Part shown: piece after piece, positions 24,110-29,974 of the stretch
How the letters are laid out: every line of letters starts with the position of its first letter
How positions within the stretch are numbered: position 1 is the stretch's first letter
Source of the DNA: Alphaproteobacteria bacterium UBA1303
GTDB lineage: Bacteria; Pseudomonadota; Alphaproteobacteria; Micropepsales; Micropepsaceae
Assembly: GCA_002307315.1 (NCBI GenBank)
Contig: DBTZ01000004.1
Span: 1-29,974 of the forward strand
Length of the DNA: 29,974 nt
Direction: 5' to 3'
Program-made: the position numbers and the translations under genes
The notes under the pieces: generated by a model
What the model saw: only the letters and a program-made list of their open reading frames with translations
Told to the model about the DNA's origin: nothing
Databases searched by the model: none

Positions 24110-25944
24110 TCGTTCTCCGCCGACCGCTCGGTGCGCTTGCGCAAATTGGGATCGAGGATGCGCTTGCGAAGACGGATCGATTGCGGCGTCACCTCGACCA
24201 GTTCGTCGTCGTCGATATAGGCGATGGCCTGTTCCAGCGACATCGGCACGATCGGGGTCAGGCGCACCGCCTCGTCCTTCGAGGTGGTGCGGATGTTGGT
24301 GAGGTTCTTCGCCTTCAAAGGATTGACGATCAGATCGTTGTCCTTGGCGTGCTGGCCGATGATCATGCCTTCGTAGATCTTGTCGCCCGGCACCACGAAC
24401 AGACGCCCGCGTTCCTCCAGATACCACAAGGCGTAAGGCACCGCTTCGCCGGCACCGTTGGAGATCAGCACGCCGTTGATCCGCCCGGTGATCGAGCCGC
24501 GATAGGGACCGTAGGCGTTGAACACCCGGTTCAACACGCCGGTGCCGCGGGTGTCGGTAAGAAATTCGCCGTGATAGCCGATCAGCCCGCGCGACGGCGC
24601 CAGGAAGGTCAACCGGGTTTTGCCGGCGCCCATCGGGCGCATGTCGGTCATCTCGCCCTTGCGATTGGCGATCTTCTCGATGACGATGCCGGTATAGGGA
24701 TCGTCGACGTCGATAAAGACTTCCTCGATCGGCTCCAGCTTACGGCCGTGTTCGTCGGTTTGGAACAGCACCCTGGGGCGGCTGATCGACAGCTCGAAGC
24801 CCTCGCGGCGCATGGTTTCCACCAGCACGCCGAGCTGAAGCTCGCCGCGTCCCGCCACCTCGAAGGCACCTTCGCCGGTTTCGGAAACCCGGATGGCGAC
24901 ATTGCCTTCGGCTTCGCGCAGCAACCGCTCGCGAATGACGCGGCTCTGCACCTTGCTGCCTTCGCGCCCGGCCAGCGGCGAATCGTTGACCGAAAGGGTC
25001 ATCGCCAAGGTCGGCGGGTCGATCGGATTGGCGAAAATCGGCTGCTCCACCGCGATGTCGCACAGCGTGTCGGCAACGGTGGCGGTTTGCAAACCGGCAA
25101 TCGCCACGAGGTCGCCGGCTTCGGCGCGCTCCACCGGCACGCGGGCAAGGCCGCGGAAGGCCAAAAGTTTGGTGGCCCGCGCCCGCTCGACCTCGTCGCC
25201 CTCGCGGTGCAGTGCCTTGATCTGGCGATTGACGGTGACGACGCCGGATTCGATGCGGCCGGTCAAGATGCGGCCGAGATAGGGATCGGCTTCCAGCGTG
25301 GTCACCAGCATGGTGAAGGGAAAGTCTTCGCTCGCCTTGGCGATCGGCTTGGGCGAAGGCACATCGGCGACGATGCGCTCGAACAGCGGAATCAAATCCT
25401 TTTCCGGCTTGTCGAGGTCTTCCAGCTCGTTCACCGCCCAACCTTGGCGGCCCGAGGCATAGAGCACATGGAAATCCAACTGATCGTCGTTGGCCTCCAA
25501 GGCCAGGAACAGATCGAAGATCGATTCCAGCGTTTCGTTGGGCTGAGCGTCCTGGCGGTCGATCTTGTTGATGACGACGATGGGTTTGAGGCCGAGCTTC
25601 AGCGCCTTGGACAGCACGAACTTGGTCTGCGGCATCACCGACTCGGCAGCATCGACCAGCAGCACCACGCCATCCACCATCGACAGAATGCGCTCGACCT
25701 CACCGCCGAAATCGGCATGGCCGGGAGTGTCGACGATATTGATGCGGGTTTCTTTCCACATCACCGAGGTACACTTGGCCAGAATGGTGATGCCACGCTC
25801 GCGTTCGAGATCGTTGGAGTCGAGCGCACGCTCGGCCATCTGCTGATTCTCGCGCACCGAACCGGATTGCTTGAGAAGCTGATCGACCAGAGTGGTTTTG
25901 CCATGATCGACGTGGGCGATGATGGCGATGTTACGAATATCCAT
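24106..25944 (-). CDS. typA: Ribosome-associated GTPase TypA/BipA
   Basis: The 612-residue translational GTPase is close to the usual ~605. It has the P-loop AHVDHGKTTL (10-19), the switch DTPGHADFGGEVER and the base-binding NKIDR. The C-terminal half carries the TypA-specific segments GKTRLTFLAPSRGLIGYHGEF and YKIYEGMIIGQHAKDNDLIVN-like sequence (MIIGQHAKDNDL visible). It acts on the ribosome in 50S assembly and stress or low-temperature translation. An AGGA RBS lies about 12 bp before ATG 25944. It forms a unit with the minus-strand genes upstream (carbonic-anhydrase-like, rhomboid), but with a 92-bp gap that may hold its own promoter. Confidence 0.95.
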   Translation of the reverse strand: MDIRNIAIIAHVDHGKTTLVDQLLKQSGSVRENQQMAERALDSNDLERERGITILAKCTSVMWKETRINIVDTPGHADFGGEVERILSMVDGVVLLVDAAESVMPQTKFVLSKALKLGLKPIVVINKIDRQDAQPNETLESIFDLFLALEANDDQLDFHVLYASGRQGWAVNELEDLDKPEKDLIPLFERIVADVPSPKPIAKASEDFPFTMLVTTLEADPYLGRILTGRIESGVVTVNRQIKALHREGDEVERARATKLLAFRGLARVPVERAEAGDLVAIAGLQTATVADTLCDIAVEQPIFANPIDPPTLAMTLSVNDSPLAGREGSKVQSRVIRERLLREAEGNVAIRVSETGEGAFEVAGRGELQLGVLVETMRREGFELSISRPRVLFQTDEHGRKLEPIEEVFIDVDDPYTGIVIEKIANRKGEMTDMRPMGAGKTRLTFLAPSRGLIGYHGEFLTDTRGTGVLNRVFNAYGPYRGSITGRINGVLISNGAGEAVPYALWYLEERGRLFVVPGDKIYEGMIIGQHAKDNDLIVNPLKAKNLTNIRTTSKDEAVRLTPIVPMSLEQAIAYIDDDELVEVTPQSIRLRKRILDPNLRKRTERSAEND

Positions 25945-26036
25945 AAGGCGAAATCATCCTCGCGCCGGATCGCAAGAACCAGCGTGTTTGCGCGGGGCTT
26001 ATAGACAGGGAAACCGGCGGGGGCAACTGCGCTTTA

Positions 26037-26462
26037 TCAATATTGCGCGACAGGCCTAATTTCCCAGGCTTTATCGGACCGATATTCCAGTACCACGGCG
26101 TGAACCGGACCGGAAAAACCGACGGCGGCCTTGAGTTCGCTCGCCGTTTCCTCGACCGCGACGATATGCGCCTCATCGGCAAGGGGATTGCCGGCGCAGC
26201 GCTGGTGTCCGGCAACGATCAGCGCCACCGGGGCATGGACGTTTACCAACAGCTTCACCTGCACCAAGGTTGCGGCCCATTCAGGCCCGCGTTCGGGCAA
26301 AATGAGCCCGTCCGGCCCCGGTACGGTGATGTAATCGAACCCATCGACGCGGAATTGCTTGGCCAGCCTGGCGTTGAGATTGACTTTACGCTGATGCAGC
26401 CGCCAGTCGGCACAGGTGATAAGCACCGCTAGTTTCTTGCGTTTCCTGCCGAAAAACCCCAT
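26037..26462 (-). CDS. Short beta-carbonic-anhydrase-like protein
   Basis: The 141-residue protein has a basic N-terminus (MGFFGRKRKK) and an alpha/beta core. CADWR (17-21) resembles the beta-CA C-x-D-S-R motif. GHQRC (85-89) resembles H-x-x-C. Together C17, D19, R21, H86 and C89 supply the expected zinc ligands and the Asp-Arg dyad. Beta-CAs are normally 190 residues or more, so this is a reduced form. Trp replaces Ser in CxDSR, so the activity (CO2 hydration) is uncertain. It lies 67 bp downstream of the rhomboid gene and may be cotranscribed. The RBS is weak. It could equally be a zinc-binding protein without anhydrase activity. Confidence 0.6.
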   Translation of the reverse strand: MGFFGRKRKKLAVLITCADWRLHQRKVNLNARLAKQFRVDGFDYITVPGPDGLILPERGPEWAATLVQVKLLVNVHAPVALIVAGHQRCAGNPLADEAHIVAVEETASELKAAVGFSGPVHAVVLEYRSDKAWEIRPVAQY

Positions 26463-26528
26463 CGAAGCCCCACGCGTCGCTATCTGAGGTTAATTTTAGC
26501 AAGGATGCAGCTTCGTACAATGGGGGAT

Positions 26529-27284
26529 TTAGACTGCGCGGCGCCGGGACATCGCTTCATATAGGCTGGAAAACAGCAGGCCGGCGGCGAACCCGCCCAA
26601 ATGCGCCTGCCAGGCGATTTCCTGCACGCCCGAACCGAGCCCGATCCCGGTCGCACCGAAAATCAGGTTGGTAACCACCCAGGTCAGGGTAAAGACCAGA
26701 ACCGGCTTCGACCACAACGGCACCAGCGGGCCGTCGGGACCGAGCCAGGGTTTGCCCGGCCAGGGCATCATGCGGACGGAAGCGGCCATCAGCCCGGAAA
26801 CCGCGCCTGAGGCACCGATCATCATTTCCGGCCGGCCCCAGTCGCAGGCGAGAAACGTCGCGGCCCCGGCAATGCCGCATAATACGAAGAAGACGGCGAA
26901 GGCGAAGCCGCCATAGCGCCGTGCCACGATCGGCCCGCAGGCCAAGAGCCACAGACAATTCATCCCCAGGTGGAAAAACCCGCCGTGCAGAAAGATATGG
27001 CCGATAAAGGGCGCCGCCAGGGCGAACGGCCCGCCGCCGTCGATGCCCGGCGCATAACGCATCGGGGTGAAGCCGAAACGAAGGAGAACATCCTCGGATG
27101 CGTCCGCCGGCAGCAGCGTGCGAGCCACATGGGCGACCACAATCACCCCGATCAGCCAGACGACGCATTGCGGAACGTGGAACATCGGCTCGCGTTGCGG
27201 CCTGGGCGTCGGAAAATCCATCGGTATCTCATCCGTCTTTGCGGTCTGTCTCATATCAGGACGGGGGCATGTGCCAAAGGCCAT
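26529..27284 (-). CDS. Rhomboid family intramembrane serine protease
   Basis: The 251-residue protein has six or so transmembrane segments. The catalytic dyad is S159 in IGASGAVSG and H228 in WQAHLGGFAAG. HGGFFHLGMN in the TM2 region supplies the oxyanion-type His and Asn (H105, N109). It cleaves membrane substrates within the bilayer, and its substrate is unknown. I keep ATG 27284 because GAGGCG lies five bases upstream. ATG 27221 (MDFPTPRPQ) is an alternative. It is divergent from hfaA, with 170 bp between. It shares an orientation with the beta-CA-like gene. Confidence 0.88.
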   Translation of the reverse strand: MAFGTCPRPDMRQTAKTDEIPMDFPTPRPQREPMFHVPQCVVWLIGVIVVAHVARTLLPADASEDVLLRFGFTPMRYAPGIDGGGPFALAAPFIGHIFLHGGFFHLGMNCLWLLACGPIVARRYGGFAFAVFFVLCGIAGAATFLACDWGRPEMMIGASGAVSGLMAASVRMMPWPGKPWLGPDGPLVPLWSKPVLVFTLTWVVTNLIFGATGIGLGSGVQEIAWQAHLGGFAAGLLFSSLYEAMSRRRAV

Positions 27285-27405
27285 AGTCGCCTCGGCGCCG
27301 TAAATGCGGAAAATCCCCGCCGTTTACCCTGAAACCCTTGAAAAACCGCCAAATGCGTTGTGGCCCGGTTTGGCACGGCCACCGCGATAATCCGGCCCGA
27401 AACGC

Positions 27406-27421
27406 TGGCACGGCGGTTGCT
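27406..27421 (+). promoter_or_regulatory. Sigma-54 (RpoN) promoter of the holdfast anchor operon
   Basis: CTGGCACG-GCGG-TTGCT (27405-27421) matches the -24/-12 consensus YTGGCACG-N4-TTGCW completely, with GG and GC separated by 10 bp. It predicts transcription from about 27432 and leaves a leader of about 23 nt before ATG 27455. A second, poorer -24 copy (TTTGGCACGG at 27370, with GC at 27384) lies 35 bp upstream. Confidence 0.7.
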
Positions 27422-27454
27422 CCTGTTCCGGCGAGACCGATTGGAACACCTGAC

Positions 27455-27931
27455 ATGCCGCGTATTTCGACATCGCTTCGCACCGCCGCCTTGAGCGCGA
27501 TCTGCACCGCCATCTTAAGCGGCGCGGCATTCGCCGGCAGCACCGCCTACAGCGCGGCCGCCAATTACAATACGCCCTACGGCATGACCGCCGGCGAAGA
27601 GAACGCCGCCATCAACCCGACGATGCGCGATTCCTCCAACAACCTTTCCATCGTCAACGGCCAGGTGACCTCGGCCAATTTCGGGATGGCTTCGAGCGGC
27701 GTGCAAAGCATGAGCACGATCAGTTCGAGCAGCCTGACCACCTACGGCACCGCCAGCGCGTATGCCGCCAGTTCGTCGAGTTCGACCTCCGCCACCGGCG
27801 CCGGTTCTTCCACCGCCACGGCGATCGGCAACTCGCTGAACGTCGTCACCGTCGGCAGCAACAACACCGTCATCGTCAATTCGGTACAGACCAATAATGG
27901 CGATCAAACCGCCACCATCACCAACAAATAG
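27455..27931 (+). CDS. hfaA: HfaA-like holdfast anchoring protein
   Basis: This 158-residue secreted protein has a signal peptide (cut near AAFA|GS, residue 26-27) and then the HfaA-type sequence YNTPYGMTAGEENAAINP, a Ser-rich linker and a TAIGNSLNVVTVGSNNTVIV segment. HfaA in Caulobacter is an outer-membrane-associated, heat- and SDS-stable multimer exported by HfaB that anchors the adhesive holdfast. The family assignment comes from motif memory plus operon order hfaA-hfaB-hfaD. The long upstream frame (27338) is ignored because it overlaps the sigma-54 promoter. ATG 27455 fits the signal peptide. The RBS is weak (GGAAC). Confidence 0.75.
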   Translation: MPRISTSLRTAALSAICTAILSGAAFAGSTAYSAAANYNTPYGMTAGEENAAINPTMRDSSNNLSIVNGQVTSANFGMASSGVQSMSTISSSSLTTYGTASAYAASSSSSTSATGAGSSTATAIGNSLNVVTVGSNNTVIVNSVQTNNGDQTATITNK

Positions 27932-27956
27932 AACCGCAAACCGGGAGCCCCATCCC

Positions 27957-28976
27957 ATGACCCCTCGCGTTAAAAAAATTCTGTTCAGAACGCTGGTGTT
28001 CGGCATCGCCGCCGTCGCCCTCGAAGGCTGCATCAGCCCGGTGGCGACATCGAGCGGCCGTTACACCGCCCCGATCGGCGGTTCGCCGGTGATCACCAAC
28101 GAGACCCCCTATTCGGCCTCCTTGCGGAATATGAGCGCATACACCGCCGGCAAGCCGATCCGCGTCGCCGTCGGCCAGATCGCCGATTACACCGGCAAGC
28201 TGGAGGCCGACAGTTCGGGCCGCAAGCTTACGCAGGGCGCGGCGCTGATGGCGATGAGCGCGCTGGCCAAGGCCGGCGTGCCGATGGTCGAACGCTTCGA
28301 CACCTCGGTCGCCGAGATGGAGCTCAAATACGCCAACAACAAGCTGATCGGCGAAGACGCCACCAAGCCCGGTGCGCCGAACGAATATCGCAAGATCATG
28401 GCCGGCTCGATCCCGGGATCGAACTACTATCTGGTCGGCGGTATCACCGAACTCAACTTCAACATCCGGTCCGAAGGCGTCAACGGCGACGCCGGCGGCA
28501 CCGCCACCAACTCGCTCAAGGGTCTGATCGGCGCATCGATCTACGTGATGAACGTCGGCCTCGACCTCCGGCTGGTCGACACCAGCACGCTGGAAGTGGT
28601 CGATGTGATCTCGTATCAGAAGCAGATCGTCGGCCGCCAGATTTCCGCCGGTGTGTTCGACTTCCTGGGCCAGACCTTCTTCGACGCCTCGGCCGGCGAC
28701 AGCGCTCTCGAACCGATCCAACTAGCGGTGCGTTCGGTGATCGAACGGGCGACGCTGGAGATGATGGGCCGGCTCTACCACGCGCCGCAAACCGATATCG
28801 CCCGCGATCCGCTGGCCGCTCCCGCCGCCCCGGCCGCCCCCGTCGCATCCAATCCGCAGATCAAAGTTGCCATCAATCAGGAGAATACCAATGACGCGTC
28901 TCGCCAAGAACCTTATCATGGGTACGGCCATAGCGATCCTCTCGCTGACACCAAGCTTCGCGGCGGACTCGACTGA
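27957..28976 (+). CDS. hfaB: HfaB-like outer membrane lipoprotein (CsgG family export channel)
   Basis: The 339-residue lipoprotein has the lipobox LEGC at residues 22-25 (Cys25). The CsgG fold follows from about residue 60 (PIRVAVGQIADYTGKLE), with GQTFFDASAGDSALEPIQLAVRSVIERATLEMM near the C-terminus. HfaB is the CsgG-like channel that secretes HfaA and HfaD and anchors them in the outer membrane. A CsgG oligomer of nine subunits is the family norm. ATG 27957 follows GGGAG by 9 bp. The upstream frame from 27897 overlaps hfaA and is ignored. Its last ~28 codons overlap the start of the hfaD-like gene by 86 bp, a long overlap. Confidence 0.85.
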   Translation: MTPRVKKILFRTLVFGIAAVALEGCISPVATSSGRYTAPIGGSPVITNETPYSASLRNMSAYTAGKPIRVAVGQIADYTGKLEADSSGRKLTQGAALMAMSALAKAGVPMVERFDTSVAEMELKYANNKLIGEDATKPGAPNEYRKIMAGSIPGSNYYLVGGITELNFNIRSEGVNGDAGGTATNSLKGLIGASIYVMNVGLDLRLVDTSTLEVVDVISYQKQIVGRQISAGVFDFLGQTFFDASAGDSALEPIQLAVRSVIERATLEMMGRLYHAPQTDIARDPLAAPAAPAAPVASNPQIKVAINQENTNDASRQEPYHGYGHSDPLADTKLRGGLD

Positions 28977-29553
28977 TAGCGGCAGCGCAATCCTCAACGG
29001 CCAAGTCAACATGAGCAACGTGACCTCCACCGTAACCGCCACCATCGACCGCATCGGCGGCAGCGTGGATGTCCAATCGGCCGCCATCGGCAACATGCTC
29101 GACATCACCACCATGAACGACACCAGGGTCAACAGTAACCAGTACGTGCAGGCCGGCGAAATCGGTTCCTATGCCGGAGTGGCGGCGACCAACGTAAGGG
29201 GAGACGTCAGCGTTTCCAATCAGGCGGTCTGCAACGCCGCCTCGGTTTCCACCGATCCTGCGATAACCGCCGTCACCAACCTGCAGCAATGCAATGCCGA
29301 CGACCCGTCCGCCGTGGCTTATGTCGATGCGATCAACATCGGCGGCAGCGTCTCGATCGCCAACTCGGCGATCGGCAACAGCTTCGAAGCCGACACCAAC
29401 GCCGCCAACATGCCGATCAACAACACCCAGGTGAACACGTCGCCGACCGTCGCCACCACCACCGCCAACATCAAGAACGTCGCCGGATCGGTTTCGGTCA
29501 GCGCGTCCGCGATCGGCAACACGGCGCAGGTGGTGCATTACTCGACCGACTGA
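28891..29553 (+). CDS. hfaD: HfaD-like secreted repeat protein
   Basis: The 220-residue protein has a signal peptide (cut near PSFA|AD, residue 24-25) and four short repeats of the form GxVxVxxxAIGN, at about residues 56-68, 104-115, 151-163 and 199-210. HfaD in Caulobacter is about twice as long and helps hold the holdfast at the pole. This protein looks like a short member, or a functional substitute, identified by position. CAGGAG lies 8 bp before ATG 28891. It overlaps hfaB by 86 bp and is followed by a strong terminator. The repeat suggests a stacked beta structure or amyloid-like assembly, an inference. Confidence 0.65.
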   Translation: MTRLAKNLIMGTAIAILSLTPSFAADSTDSGSAILNGQVNMSNVTSTVTATIDRIGGSVDVQSAAIGNMLDITTMNDTRVNSNQYVQAGEIGSYAGVAATNVRGDVSVSNQAVCNAASVSTDPAITAVTNLQQCNADDPSAVAYVDAINIGGSVSIANSAIGNSFEADTNAANMPINNTQVNTSPTVATTTANIKNVAGSVSVSASAIGNTAQVVHYSTD

Positions 29554-29606
29554 ATACGCGTAAGTGCGAATGGCGTTCCACGGGGCAACTGGAACGCCGG
29601 GGGGAA

Positions 29607-29638
29607 AGGGGAAGGCGAAAGCCTTCCCCTCTTTTTTT
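29607..29638 (+). terminator. Rho-independent terminator of the hfa operon
   Basis: GGGGAAGGC (29608-29616) pairs perfectly with GCCTTCCCC (29621-29629) around a GAAA tetraloop, with a flanking A-T pair and seven T residues (29632-29638) downstream. It lies 54 bp past the hfaD-like stop codon. Confidence 0.95.
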
Positions 29639-29655
29639 CGGTATTTTCCGCCTTA

Positions 29656-29755
29656 GGGCATTTTATTGTTTTACGAAAAACACTGAAATGCTCTATCTCT
29701 TTGTTTTGTCGCGCTTCATACCAGAAAACCGGATTCAACCTTTTTTGTGAAGCGC
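29656..29755. repeat. Reversed B-A palindromic composite
   Basis: It reads B then A in reverse orientation relative to 22121: GGGCATTTTATTGTTTTACG, then CACTGAAATGCTC, then the spacer TCTTTGTTTTGTCGCGC, then an A hairpin. The inner A arms are CAGAAAA and TTTTTTG, less paired than elsewhere. Outer arms GCGCTTCA and TGAAGCGC remain perfect. Confidence 0.75.
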
Positions 29756-29974
29756 ATCTAGATGCGGCAGCCCGCCCCATCTACATAGTTGCCTGTGAAA
29801 AAGTCCCTCGCTGCGCTTTGGAACTTTTTCACAATTGAAACGTAAGGACAAAACCCGCTTGGGGCGGCCCGGCGCTCGGTTTTCGATTGTTTTCGCTTTG
29901 CAGGATTATCCGGCGAACAGCCGGAAATCCTGCAAAACCGGCCGTGCTCGGGGCGGCTTACGCTCGCCCCGAGG
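29756..29974. repeat. Three successive hairpins in a gene-free window end
   Basis: No supported gene is seen in the last 219 bp. A GTGAAAAAGT/ACTTTTTCAC hairpin spans 29795-29832. TTTGCAGGATT/AATCCTGCAAA with CCGGC/GCCGG inside spans 29897-29936. CTCGGGGCG/CGCCCCGAG (9 bp) spans 29947-29973. A neighbouring gene may lie just outside the window. Whether these are terminators or repeat elements cannot be told here. Confidence 0.5.

Noticed and set aside
24181..26004. A 607-codon open frame opposite typA
   Set aside because: TypA has full GTPase motifs on the minus strand. The plus-strand translation is His/Gln/Asp-rich with no domain, as expected for an antisense frame of a high-GC gene.

Overview
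The window looks like chromosomal DNA from an alphaproteobacterium. The GC content is high. Typical alphaproteobacterial families are present (a HisN-type phosphatase, TypA, an SCP2 protein, a CsgG/HfaB holdfast-anchor operon), and a class of intergenic palindromes shares the core GTGGAATCCGG. The hfaABD-like locus suggests a surface-attaching lineage of the Caulobacter kind, but I cannot name a genus. I see no phage, plasmid, IS transposase, CRISPR array, tRNA or rRNA.

Layout, left to right. (1) 107-239: a probable small RNA on the minus strand, with its promoter and terminator. Three of its hairpin loops are CU-rich and resemble anti-Shine-Dalgarno sequences. (2) 501-5546: a tightly packed plus-strand operon with an LpxH-like metallophosphoesterase, a GT4 glycosyltransferase, a polytopic GT-C-like membrane protein, a GT2 polyprenyl-sugar synthase and a GtrA flippase-like protein. 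Together these look like an envelope-glycan or lipid glycosylation module. (3) 9451 down to 5778: a minus-strand TonB-ExbB-ExbD-ExbD-TPR energy-transduction operon that ends in a perfect terminator. A strong GC hairpin lies between exbB and the first exbD. (4) 9955-10395: glyoxalase I. (5) 18528 down to 10557: two large paralogous type V autotransporters on the minus strand. Both have non-ATG starts supported by a shared leader, and a 56-bp tandem repeat abuts the 3' end of the second. (6) 18929-24109: an HSL-type esterase whose nucleophile motif is altered, an Hsp20 chaperone with an RpoH-type promoter, an SCP2 protein, a lysophospholipase-like hydrolase, a histidinol-phosphatase-type IMPase and an SDR. 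(7) 24106-27284: TypA/BipA, a short beta-carbonic-anhydrase-like protein and a rhomboid protease. (8) 27406-29638: a near-perfect sigma-54 promoter driving hfaA-hfaB-hfaD-like holdfast anchor genes, closed by a strong terminator. (9) The last 340 bp hold palindromic repeats and hairpins with no supported gene.

Much of the window serves the envelope: glycan assembly, TonB energization, autotransporter adhesins and a CsgG-like export channel with two amyloid-like or beta-repeat clients. Gene ends are decorated with palindromic elements whose arms covary while the loop is conserved. This is the clearest structure not explained by ordinary gene annotation.
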